A stretch of 64,000 nt of DNA from Nocardia rosealba (GTDB lineage: Bacteria; Actinomycetota; Actinomycetes; Mycobacteriales; Mycobacteriaceae). The translations under genes were made by a program, and so were the position numbers. The notes under the pieces are model-generated. The model worked only from the letters and a program-made list of their open reading frames with translations, was not told the origin of the DNA and ran no database searches. The DNA is taken from the NCBI RefSeq assembly GCF_020216065.1, contig NZ_JAIWNA010000003.1:138882-202881 (forward strand), written 5' to 3'. The number at the start of each line of letters is the position of its first letter. The first letter of the stretch is position 1. Below are positions 27,057 to 34,345 of this stretch, piece by piece.

Positions 27057-27548
27057 CAAGTACCTCCCCAGGGGTCAGCATGAAAAGTGTGCGATGGTCC
27101 GGTTCGGACGATCTCATCCACACTTTCCGAAACCGATGATCCGGCAGTTAAACCCCAGGTGCAACCGGCATAGATGTGATTTGCGCCATAATAGCTGTTC
27201 GCTATTGCTGACTGGAGGGGCTCTTAGCACGTGCTGTTGCAGTGCGCTAGCTAGTAATTTCAGGGGGCTGCGAGAGGCTGATCTTCGCGCGGGAAAGACG
27301 GAATAGATACGGCGTTAACGCTGAATTCATCATGACGTGAGTCGATGGCGAAAACCGACCGGTCGGAGATTCGGCCGAGATATGCTTCGCGGTATACCAA
27401 ACAGGCAAGTCTTGAACTCCCGTCCGCCTGCGAGCAGAATCGAGCGACGACGCTCGTCGTCCGAGCGGAATTTCCTGTATCCGTACCTGCAGATGTTTTT
27501 GACGCCTGTCCAGGTTGATACCCGTTCTATATTCAGGGGGAGAATCGC
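27057..27548. promoter_or_regulatory. Palindrome-rich divergent spacer between the ketoreductase and fabD
   Basis: A 490-bp gene-free, AT-richer spacer controlling both directions. Besides the leader hairpin it holds the inverted repeat AATAGC-N5-GCTATT (27190-27206), AGCACGTGCT (27226-27235), CTAGCTAG (27247-27254), GCGTTAACGC (27312-27321), CCGACCGGTCGG (27355-27366) and CGACGA-CGC-TCGTCG (27445-27459). A possible leftward -10 (TATTAT, 27188-27193) overlaps the first repeat, but its -35 is weak. No convincing rightward promoter was found. The fabD Shine-Dalgarno AGGGGGAG is at its right end. Confidence 0.6.
27084..27126 (-). promoter_or_regulatory. Leader hairpin or operator upstream of the PKS operon
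   Basis: A composite inverted repeat ending 28 bases before the ketoreductase start. Arms AAAGTGTG (27084-27091) and CACACTTT (27119-27126), GATG (27093-27096) and CATC (27115-27118), and GTCCG (27097-27101) and CGGAC (27105-27109) nest around a GTT loop. That gives 17 base pairs with a one-base and a five-base bulge. In the leftward transcript the stem ends in CACUUUUC just before the Shine-Dalgarno. It could be an attenuator, a translational switch or a protein operator. Confidence 0.6.
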
Positions 27549-28523
27549 ATGACATCCACCGCTTTCCTGTTTCCCGGCCAGGGCTCACAACGTGTCGGCA
27601 TGGGTCACGACCTGGCGCAGGCCTACCCCGACCTGGTCGCGCCGCTGTTCCGGGCCGCCGACGAGGTGCTGGGCTTCGAGCTGTCCCAGCTGTGCTGGCA
27701 CGGACCGGAGGACCGCCTCGCCCGCACCGACATCACCCAGCCCGCGATCTTCGTCGCCAGCCTGGCCGCCTACCGTGTGCTGGCCGAACTCGTTCCCGCG
27801 CCCGTGGTCGTCGCCGGCCACAGCCTCGGCGAGTACACCGCCCTGGTCGCGGCGGGCGTGCTCGAGTGGACCGACGCGCTGCGCTTGGTCCGGCGCCGCG
27901 GCGAACTCATGGCGCGGGTCAACGAATCGAATCCCGGTGCGATGGCCGCCGCTCTCGGGCTGTCGAGTGACACGGTCGAGCGGCTCTGTGCCGAGGTGCG
28001 CGAGCAGACCGGGGCGGTCGTCGAGGTCGCGAACTACAACGCCGAGGACCAGACCGTGGTGTCGGGTAGCGAGGCCGGTGTGACCGAATTCACCACCAGG
28101 GCAACTCGACTCGGCGTCGAGGGGGCCAAGGTGAAGCGGCTCGCGGTCGGCGCGCCCTTCCACAGCTCGATGATGGCCCCGGTCGAGGCGGAGTTCGCGG
28201 CCGATCTCGCCGGGGTCCGCTTCGCCGACCCGGTGATCCCGCTCGTCGCGAATGTCACGGCAGCGCAGGTGCGTACGGGGGAGCAGGCGCGTGCGGGGCT
28301 ACGGGCGCAGCTCGCCGGATCGGTGCGCTGGAGCCAGAGCCTGTGCACCGTCCGGGAATTCGGTGTCGAGACGTTCGTCGAAGTGGGCCCTGGTCGGGTG
28401 CTCACCGGGTTGTGTAAACGGGCGTACCCCGAGGTGGCGAGCTATTCCGCGGGCGACCGACGGCGCATCCGCGCGGTGGCCGAGGAAGTGGGCGGGGTGT
28501 TCCCGGCGGAGGCGGTGGGCTGA
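27549..28523 (+). CDS. fabD: Malonyl-CoA:ACP transacylase
   Basis: A 324-residue transacylase with the start motif FLFPGQGSQ, nucleophile Ser92 in GHSLGEY and the second catalytic residue His in VGAPFHSSMM near residue 200. It loads malonyl units onto the ACP, linking the operon's acetyl-CoA carboxylase to its ketosynthases. It is divergent from the operon across the regulatory spacer. A strong AGGGGGAG lies seven bases before the ATG. Its 3' end overlaps the convergent PadR gene by 82 bp, which is unusual for a housekeeping copy and supports its belonging to the cluster. Confidence 0.92.
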   Translation: MTSTAFLFPGQGSQRVGMGHDLAQAYPDLVAPLFRAADEVLGFELSQLCWHGPEDRLARTDITQPAIFVASLAAYRVLAELVPAPVVVAGHSLGEYTALVAAGVLEWTDALRLVRRRGELMARVNESNPGAMAAALGLSSDTVERLCAEVREQTGAVVEVANYNAEDQTVVSGSEAGVTEFTTRATRLGVEGAKVKRLAVGAPFHSSMMAPVEAEFAADLAGVRFADPVIPLVANVTAAQVRTGEQARAGLRAQLAGSVRWSQSLCTVREFGVETFVEVGPGRVLTGLCKRAYPEVASYSAGDRRRIRAVAEEVGGVFPAEAVG

Positions 28524-29065
28524 ACCGCTGCCCGGCGCTGTTCGATCTCACCCCAGAACTCGACCGACAGCGCTTCGTAGCGAATGCCGAACTCGAGCAC
28601 GAGCAGCTCGTGGGAATCGCTGGCCGGATCGCCGGAGAGCGAATCATGGGCGGCGAGATAGCGATCGAGCCGTTTCTGATGCGCCTGCTTCTCCCCGGCG
28701 GCGACCTCGACCACGTCGTCGGGGGAGGAGAGGCTGCCGAAGTACAGCTTGAGCAGTCCGCTGTCGCGCAGTTCGTGCGTGCGTCTGTCCTGCCCGGTGG
28801 TGAGCCAGTCCTCGAGTTCGGCCCGGCCCGCGTCGGTGATGGAGTAGATCCGGCGGCGGCGGCCGGTGGTCTCCTGATAGCCGGACAGCAGCCCCTCTTC
28901 GACGAGGCGTTCCGGTTCTGCGTAGATCTGGGAATGGGGGAACGACCAGAAGAATCCGATCGAGCGATCGACCTGCTTCTTGATGTCGAAGGGAGTGCAG
29001 GGTCCGGTGCGGGCGACCAAGCTGAGGACCAGATAGGACGTCGGGCTGAGCTTCCGGTCGGCCAA
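28442..29065 (-). CDS. PadR-family transcriptional regulator
   Basis: A 207-residue protein with an N-terminal winged helix (KLSPTSYLVLSL, FPHSQIYAEPERLVEEGLL, GRRRRIYSITDAGRAEL) and a C-terminal dimerisation helix bundle, the PadR-s1 arrangement. The start chosen is TTG 29065, because AGAGGAG lies eight bases upstream; GTG 29074 sits inside that sequence and ATG codons further up lack one. A strong sigma-70-like promoter precedes it. It is the only regulator next to the PKS genes and is the best candidate for cluster control, probably by binding a ligand and derepressing the divergent spacer. Its last 27 codons overlap the convergent fabD. Confidence 0.85.
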   Translation of the reverse strand: MADRKLSPTSYLVLSLVARTGPCTPFDIKKQVDRSIGFFWSFPHSQIYAEPERLVEEGLLSGYQETTGRRRRIYSITDAGRAELEDWLTTGQDRRTHELRDSGLLKLYFGSLSSPDDVVEVAAGEKQAHQKRLDRYLAAHDSLSGDPASDSHELLVLEFGIRYEALSVEFWGEIEQRRAAVQPTASAGNTPPTSSATARMRRRSPAE

Positions 29066-29115
29066 GCAGCTCACTCCTCTGGTATCGGGTGACAACATCC
29101 TGGGTGAGAAACAGG

Positions 29116-29150
29116 AATGTTTCATTATTGGAGCCGGATATCGCGATCCG
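29116..29150. promoter_or_regulatory. Candidate autoregulatory operators of the PadR-type gene
   Basis: Two short inverted repeats lie just downstream of the -10: CGGAT-N6-ATCCG (29135-29150), overlapping the expected transcription start, and AATG-N3-CATT (29116-29126). Position fits repression by the gene's own product, as is common for PadR proteins. The arms are short, so chance is possible. Confidence 0.4.
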
Positions 29151-29151
29151 C

Positions 29152-29180
29152 ACTATACGTTTCGGACTATGCGCTGTCAA
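29152..29180 (-). promoter_or_regulatory. Near-consensus promoter of the padR-type gene
   Basis: Read leftward, TTGACA (29180-29175) and TATAGT (29157-29152) are separated by exactly 17 bases. It lies about 87 bases before the TTG start and is the clearest vegetative promoter in the window. Confidence 0.75.
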
Positions 29181-29235
29181 AGGCTGCCCGCAGTCGTCCG
29201 CCGTGCGACGACAGCGTCACACGGCGGACGAAGGC

Positions 29236-30228
29236 TCAGGCGACCAGCGGTTTCAGTGCCTCGCCTGCCATCTCGAGAACACCGGGATGGTGGCCGTTGG
29301 CAACCATGTTGATGATGAGGCCGTCGACGCCGTGGACCAGCACGCGTTCGGAGATCTGTTCGGCGACCTGCTTCGGCGTTCCGACGAACAACTTGCCCGC
29401 CATCGAAGCCCGCACCCGCTCGACCTTCGCCCGTTCACCCACGCGCGCGGCGAACATGTCGTCGATGAGTTGTTCGGCGCGGTCGGCGTTCTCGTCCATC
29501 ACGACGAAGGCGAGGTAGCTGACATCCAGCGTCGAGCGGTCGCGCCCGGCCTCCGCGCAGCGCTGGTCGAGGGCGGCCATCTTGCGCGGCAGCTCGTCGG
29601 TCTCGCAGCCGATGCTGAGATGGTCGGCGTGCCGTGCCGCCAGGGCGAAGGTCTTCTTCTCGCCCGCACCGCCGAGCATGATCGGCACGTCGTCGCGCAT
29701 GCGTGGTTCGTTGATGACGTTCGCGACGCGATACCAGGTGCCCTCGAAGCTCGGGCGTTGTCCGCGGAACATCGGTGCGATGATCCGCAGTGCCTCGTCC
29801 AGCTTGGTGAACCGGTCGGTGAAGGTGCCGAATTCGTAACCGTAGGCGAGGTGTTCGAGCTCGAACCAGCCCGCGCCGATACCGAGCATCGCCCGGCCCC
29901 GGCTGATCACGTCGAGCGTGGTGACGATCTTGGCGAGCAGCGCCGGATTGCGGTAGGTGTTGCCGGTGACCATGGTGGAGAGCCGGATCGTCTCGGTGAC
30001 GGCGGCGATCGCGCCGAGCGTGGTGTAGGCCTCGAGCGTCGGGCCGTTCGGCGGGCCGAAGCGCTGATAGAAGTGGTCGGTCAGGAACAGGGTGTCGAAT
30101 CCGGCCTTCTCCGCCGCCTGCGCCTGCGCGACGATGGCGGGGAACAGCTCGTCGACCGGTGCGCCGAAATTGAAGTCGGGCATCTGGAAACCGAGGCGGA
30201 CGATGCCCCGGCCGGTGGGTGCGGACAT
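29236..30228 (-). CDS. LLM-class F420-dependent oxidoreductase
   Basis: A 330-residue TIM-barrel flavin/F420 oxidoreductase of the luciferase-like monooxygenase superfamily. It has LGFQMPDF near the start, TDHFYQ near residue 52, the AGWFELEH segment with GYEFG, and MLGGAGEKKTF near residue 190. ATG 30228 was preferred because GAAGGG is correctly spaced; ATG 30237 overlaps it. It is the third gene of the ATPase-permease-oxidoreductase operon. It could tailor the polyketide (redox or hydroxylation) or act in general metabolism; proximity is the only evidence for a cluster role. Confidence 0.82.
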   Translation of the reverse strand: MSAPTGRGIVRLGFQMPDFNFGAPVDELFPAIVAQAQAAEKAGFDTLFLTDHFYQRFGPPNGPTLEAYTTLGAIAAVTETIRLSTMVTGNTYRNPALLAKIVTTLDVISRGRAMLGIGAGWFELEHLAYGYEFGTFTDRFTKLDEALRIIAPMFRGQRPSFEGTWYRVANVINEPRMRDDVPIMLGGAGEKKTFALAARHADHLSIGCETDELPRKMAALDQRCAEAGRDRSTLDVSYLAFVVMDENADRAEQLIDDMFAARVGERAKVERVRASMAGKLFVGTPKQVAEQISERVLVHGVDGLIINMVANGHHPGVLEMAGEALKPLVA

Positions 30229-30229
30229 G

Positions 30230-31036
30230 TCAGACATCCCTTCGGAGCAGGGCGCGGCGGGCGAGGGCCGACACCCCGATTGTCACGGTTATCACGATCG
30301 CCAGCCGGGGCCAGCCGCCGAGCGCGCCGATGAGTTCGGCTGAGGCATCGGCACTTTGGGAGAGCTTGCCGACCACGGCACTGGGTGCCTGCAGGGTCGC
30401 CAGCTTGTGCAGCTCGCCGAACGCCGTCGCCGACGCCGCCTCGGGCAGCACCACGTGCGCGGCCGCCGCGGCGACCGCCCCGGCGGAGCTGCGCATCAGG
30501 ATGCCGAGCGCCGCCCCGAACAGGGCCACCGCCGGGAACACGCAGACGATGCCGAGCAAGCCCGGAAACGCGTCACCCGCGGCGTATTTCGAGCTGTCGA
30601 TGGCGAAGATGCCGACCAGATAGGTGAGCGTGGTGGCCGCGATGCCCAGGGTCGTGCTCACCGCGGCGGCGGTGAGCATCTTCGCTCCGAACACGACATC
30701 GCGTTGCGGTGTCGCCGCCAGGACCGAGCGGATGGTCCCCGAGGTGTACTCGGTGGAGGTGACCAGTGCACCCCAGGCGCCGATGAGCGCGATGGGCAGG
30801 GTCATGGCGGTGAAGGCGCCGCCGATCACGGTGTCGGTGGTCTCGAGGCTGTCGGACAGGCCGACCAGTGCCGCCGACACCGGGCCGATCAGCAGCGCCA
30901 GGATGGGCAGCAGGAACAGCGCCCGCGACGACCGGATCTTGATCAACTCCGAGATCACCTGGTATCGCATCACCTCCCGGGATGGCGCCGAGCGGTTCGG
31001 GGTGGCGGTGGTGCTGGTCACGATCGTGGTACTCAT
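30230..31036 (-). CDS. ABC-2 type exporter permease
   Basis: A 268-residue membrane protein with a Ser/Thr-rich N-terminus, the SELIKIRSSRALF entry helix and about six hydrophobic segments, ending in the basic tail ARRALLRRDV. It matches actinobacterial ABC-2 permeases with the EYTSGTIRSVLAATP motif (the NatB/YhgE-type signature after the second helix). Its ATG overlaps the ATPase stop by 4 bp. It forms an exporter with the 31033 ATPase. Substrate unknown; export of the cluster product or self-protection is plausible. Confidence 0.83.
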   Translation of the reverse strand: MSTTIVTSTTATPNRSAPSREVMRYQVISELIKIRSSRALFLLPILALLIGPVSAALVGLSDSLETTDTVIGGAFTAMTLPIALIGAWGALVTSTEYTSGTIRSVLAATPQRDVVFGAKMLTAAAVSTTLGIAATTLTYLVGIFAIDSSKYAAGDAFPGLLGIVCVFPAVALFGAALGILMRSSAGAVAAAAAHVVLPEAASATAFGELHKLATLQAPSAVVGKLSQSADASAELIGALGGWPRLAIVITVTIGVSALARRALLRRDV

Positions 31037-31941
31037 GCCGACTCCTGCAGTGTTTCGGTGTCCTGGAAGGTGTGCCGACCGGAGACCAGCCGGGTGAAGA
31101 CCTCTTCGACCGTCGCGGTGACCGGCGTCAGCTCGTCGAGGACGATGTCGTGGGTGGCCGCGAGGCGCCAGATCTCGCGTGCGGTCACCCCGCGCACGGT
31201 GCCGGTGTCGCCCCGGATCTCGATGCGGTCGCCGAGCACGGCGGCCAGCCGGGCCAGCTCGTCCCCGCGCACCCGCACCCGTGGTTCGGCATTGGCGACG
31301 AAGTCGGCGGTCGGTTCGTCAGCGACGATCTTGCCCCGGCTGATCACCAGCAGATGATCGGCGACCAGTTCGGTCTCGCTCATCATGTGGCTCGACAGCA
31401 GCACCGTGCGGCCCTCGTCGGCCATGGCCCGCAGGGTCTGGCGGATCCAGCGGATGCCCTCGGTGTCCAAACCGTTGACGGGTTCGTCGAGGATCAGCAC
31501 GGCGGGATCGCCGAGCAGGGCGGCGGCCACGCCGAGGCGCTGGCGCATGCCGAGCGAGAAGCCTTTCACCCGCATCCCGGCCACGTCGGCGAGCCCGACC
31601 CGCTCGAGCACCTCGTCGACCCGCGTGCGTGGGATGCCGTTGCTCGCCGCGAGGAAGGCCAGATGATAGGCGGCGGTGCGCGATCCGAGCACATCGCTCG
31701 CATCGAGCAGGGCGCCGACGGTGTGCAGTGGGAATCGCAGGTGGCGGTAGTCCTGGCCGAGTACCGTCGCCGTACCGGAGGTTGGGGTGTCCAGTCCGAG
31801 TATGCATCGCATCGCGGTCGACTTGCCCGAACCGTTGGGGCCGAGAAACCCCGTGACCCGACCTGGTTCGACGGTGAAGCTCAGGTTGTCGATGGCGCGA
31901 GTCCTGCCGTAGAACTTGGTCAAGTTACGTGCTTGGATCAT
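31033..31941 (-). CDS. ABC transporter ATPase
   Basis: A 302-residue ATPase. Walker A is GPNGSGKST, the signature is variant (FSLGMRQR), Walker B is VLILDEPVNGLD and the switch His is in LLSSHMM. ATG 31941 gives the usual start MIQARNLTKFYG; a longer frame runs into the divergent regulator's promoter. It is only moderately similar to the ATPase at 12389, so the two exporters look like relatives rather than a recent duplication. It is divergent from the LuxR-type regulator across about 184 bp. Confidence 0.88.
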   Translation of the reverse strand: MIQARNLTKFYGRTRAIDNLSFTVEPGRVTGFLGPNGSGKSTAMRCILGLDTPTSGTATVLGQDYRHLRFPLHTVGALLDASDVLGSRTAAYHLAFLAASNGIPRTRVDEVLERVGLADVAGMRVKGFSLGMRQRLGVAAALLGDPAVLILDEPVNGLDTEGIRWIRQTLRAMADEGRTVLLSSHMMSETELVADHLLVISRGKIVADEPTADFVANAEPRVRVRGDELARLAAVLGDRIEIRGDTGTVRGVTAREIWRLAATHDIVLDELTPVTATVEEVFTRLVSGRHTFQDTETLQESA

Positions 31942-32125
31942 GCTTTCGAGCGTATTGAGCAGGCATTTTCGCCACATCCATCCCGGGAGCCAACTGCGCG
32001 GGTAGTCCTCGAGAGGGATGCGGCCCGCCCGGTGCGTTCGCGCGGTGGCGATTACGCTGATGTCGCAGGGTGGTTCGGATCGGTTCGGCGCAGCGCGCGC
32101 CGTCCGCACAGAGGGGCGAATTCCG

Positions 32126-32815
32126 TTGTCGGACAACCAGTATCAAGCTCGAAGTGGGGCACCGGCGAACATCCGGGTGCTCATCGCCGACGATCAGGAG
32201 CTGGTGCGCGAGGGCTTGAGCGTGCTGCTGGACTCCCAGCCCGACATCGACGTCGTCGGTCAGGTGGCCGACGGCGAGCAGGCGGTGCGCGAGACCGAGC
32301 GGCTGGCCCCCGATGTTGTGCTCATGGATGTGCGGATGCCGGTGTGCGACGGGATCGAGGCCACCCGCCGTATCACCGCCGCCGGCCCGGCCAAGGTGAT
32401 CGTGCTGACCACCTTCGACCTCGACGCCTACGTGTATTCCGCGTTGCGTGCCGGTGCCTCGGGCTTTCTGCTGAAGGAATCCTCGGCCCGTTCGCTCGGT
32501 GAGGCGGTGCGCGTGGTCGCCACCGGTGAGGCGCTGCTCGCCCCTTCGGTCACCCGGCGCCTGCTGTCCGAGTTCGCCCGGCAGGGGCAGTCGGTGCGGT
32601 CGGCGGAGAAGGCGGCGGGGCTCACCGTGCGGGAGACCGAGGTGCTGGTACTCATCGCGCGCGGGTTGTCGAATGCCGAGATCGCCGGGGAGATGGTGAT
32701 TTCCGAGCAGACGGTGAAAACCCATGTCGGCCGGATCCTGGACAAACTGCAATTGCGCGACCGGACCCAGGCGGCGATCTACGCCTACGAGACTCGGCTG
32801 GTGAGCCCGCTGTAA
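32126..32815 (+). CDS. NarL/LuxR-type response regulator with no adjacent kinase
   Basis: A 229-residue regulator: receiver domain with the acidic pocket IADDQE, phospho-acceptor Asp in LMDVRMP near residue 64 and Lys in FLLKESS, followed by a LuxR helix-turn-helix (LTVRETEVLVLIARGLSN, SEQTVKTHVGRIL). Start TTG 32126 has GAGGGG nine bases upstream. It is divergent from the ABC operon at 31.9 kb. No kinase adjoins it. The kinase without regulator at 10.3 kb is of the matching HisKA_3 class and may be its partner across the PKS island (inference). Confidence 0.88.
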   Translation: MSDNQYQARSGAPANIRVLIADDQELVREGLSVLLDSQPDIDVVGQVADGEQAVRETERLAPDVVLMDVRMPVCDGIEATRRITAAGPAKVIVLTTFDLDAYVYSALRAGASGFLLKESSARSLGEAVRVVATGEALLAPSVTRRLLSEFARQGQSVRSAEKAAGLTVRETEVLVLIARGLSNAEIAGEMVISEQTVKTHVGRILDKLQLRDRTQAAIYAYETRLVSPL

Positions 32816-32951
32816 CACCGGCGGCGATCAGGAGCGAACTTGTCGTAGTCGCACCGTAGCGTGATGCGCGGTGGACGCCGGTCGCCGAATGGTTCGCCGG
32901 CGCCGTACGCAGCATCGTCAACGGTACGACGTCGGCGGGGAGGGAATGGTT

Positions 32952-34223
32952 GTGACGGTGGAGGGGGCGCTCGAACGTGCGCGTGCCGCCAGGCGGATCG
33001 GACGTGTCGAGGAGGCGCGCCGGGTGCTGGGTACTGCCCTGGCGCAGGCGCACGACGACCCGGACGTGCTGGTCGAGTTGGCCGGAATCGCCTACGACAG
33101 CCTGGAATTCGACAAGGCCCCCGACTACGCGAGGCAGGCGGCTGTCGGCGATCCCGAATCGGCGGGCGCGCACGAGATGATCGCCAAAGCGTCGGCGGCA
33201 CGCGGTGACTGGGACACCGCCTTCGCGCACGGCGACATCGTCGTGCGGCTTTTTCCCGACGAAGCGTTCTCATGGCTGCTGCTCGCCTGGTTGCGTGCAT
33301 TCGGGGCTCCCCGGGACGAGGCCGGGGCGCGCGCGGCACTGTCGGAAGCCATCGCACTGTCGCCGGAGGACGTCGAGGTGCATCGGTCGGCTGCCGTGAT
33401 CTACGCGCGCCTGCGCGACCGCGACGCGGCGCGACGACATCGCGCGGCGGGCCTCGAGATCGACCCGACACAGCCGGAACTGCTCTACCTGCAAGCTCGA
33501 TCGGAATTCACCCTGAGCGGCAGCAGAACGGCGGCCGTTGCCACGCTGCGGAGCCTGCTGGCACAGACACCGGCCTATGCCTCGGCGCGGCTGATGCTCG
33601 CCGAGATCTGCTGGCGGGCCATGATGCGCTTGGCGGCATGGGTCTGGGTTTTCGCGGGATGTGCTGCGCTGGTGGGGATCTGGGGTAGACCGTGGCTGCT
33701 GTGGGTGCTGACCGTGATCTTCATCGTCGTCCTCGTCCGTGCGTGGACCGGGGTGTGCGGCACGCTGCGTGGCTGGACACCTCAGCCCGCGGTATCGGGG
33801 GCCTTGTCGGCGGTGCTCGGCATCGTCTTGCTCACGTTCCTGATCGAATGGATTCGTGCGCTCTTGATCGGCTGGATTCGTGCGCTCCGGCTGCGCCGGT
33901 CCACCCTGCGAAAAGATCTGGAGTTCGCGCTGGTCTCGGTATCGGTGGCCGCCGTGGCGACGGCGGCGCTGTTCTCGGGTGGTCGCGAAATCGACGTCGG
34001 CGTGTTGCGGAGCCGCGATGTCGTGAATACCCCTGCGCCATCGCAGGTTTCACCGAGCACGGTTCCGGTGGCACCGCCGACTCTCGTCCGGCTACCGACC
34101 GTCCCGCCCGCCCCACCACAGATCACGACCCCACGCGCGATACCGAGGCCGCCACTGTATGCGCCGTCCTACTTCCGGCTACCTACAGTTGGCCAGGTGC
34201 CGATCGTGACGCCTGAGCGCTGA
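32952..34223 (+). CDS. TPR-like / multi-pass membrane / proline-rich protein, paralogue 1
   Basis: Not a recognised family. The 423 residues divide into an N-terminal helical-repeat region (about residues 1-215) with TPR-like signatures such as ALERARAARRIGRVEEARRV. Then come four or more membrane segments (about 220-350) and a C-terminal Pro/Thr-rich tail (about 370-423). GTG 32952 was chosen for spacing from GGGGAGG and because it aligns with the paralogue downstream. A 15-base direct repeat (TGGATTCGTGCGCTC) duplicates the WIRAL segment near residue 303. Function unknown; possibly a membrane-anchored assembly platform. Confidence 0.75.
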   Translation: MTVEGALERARAARRIGRVEEARRVLGTALAQAHDDPDVLVELAGIAYDSLEFDKAPDYARQAAVGDPESAGAHEMIAKASAARGDWDTAFAHGDIVVRLFPDEAFSWLLLAWLRAFGAPRDEAGARAALSEAIALSPEDVEVHRSAAVIYARLRDRDAARRHRAAGLEIDPTQPELLYLQARSEFTLSGSRTAAVATLRSLLAQTPAYASARLMLAEICWRAMMRLAAWVWVFAGCAALVGIWGRPWLLWVLTVIFIVVLVRAWTGVCGTLRGWTPQPAVSGALSAVLGIVLLTFLIEWIRALLIGWIRALRLRRSTLRKDLEFALVSVSVAAVATAALFSGGREIDVGVLRSRDVVNTPAPSQVSPSTVPVAPPTLVRLPTVPPAPPQITTPRAIPRPPLYAPSYFRLPTVGQVPIVTPER

Positions 34224-34345
34224 TCACTCGGGTGGGCTCGGCGCCCTGGCCCGATCTCGACTGCCGCGAACAGCGGCAGGCCGGTCGTCCTGACTGCCGT
34301 AGCAACGGTAGTGTGCGCCCGAGGAATCCAGGGGGAGGGGAAATC

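Noticed and set aside
13362..28523. Primary type II fatty-acid synthase locus
   Set aside because: Two KS folds are dead, the KASIII lacks catalytic residues, no enoyl reductase is present and a flavin monooxygenase is in the operon. Nocardiae make fatty acids with type I FAS and a separate mycolic-acid FAS II.
13362..28523. Aromatic (minimal PKS) polyketide cluster
   Set aside because: No cyclase or aromatase is seen, and the hot-dog dehydratase-like pair with a ketoreductase indicates processive reduction instead.
13362..28523. Standard aryl polyene cluster
   Set aside because: The AMP-ligase, ammonia lyase, methyltransferase, glycosyltransferase and second ACP typical of those clusters are absent.
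28442..29125. Longer PadR protein starting at ATG 29125 or 29098
   Set aside because: Neither has a Shine-Dalgarno, and both add residues before the family start. TTG 29065 has AGAGGAG at eight bases.
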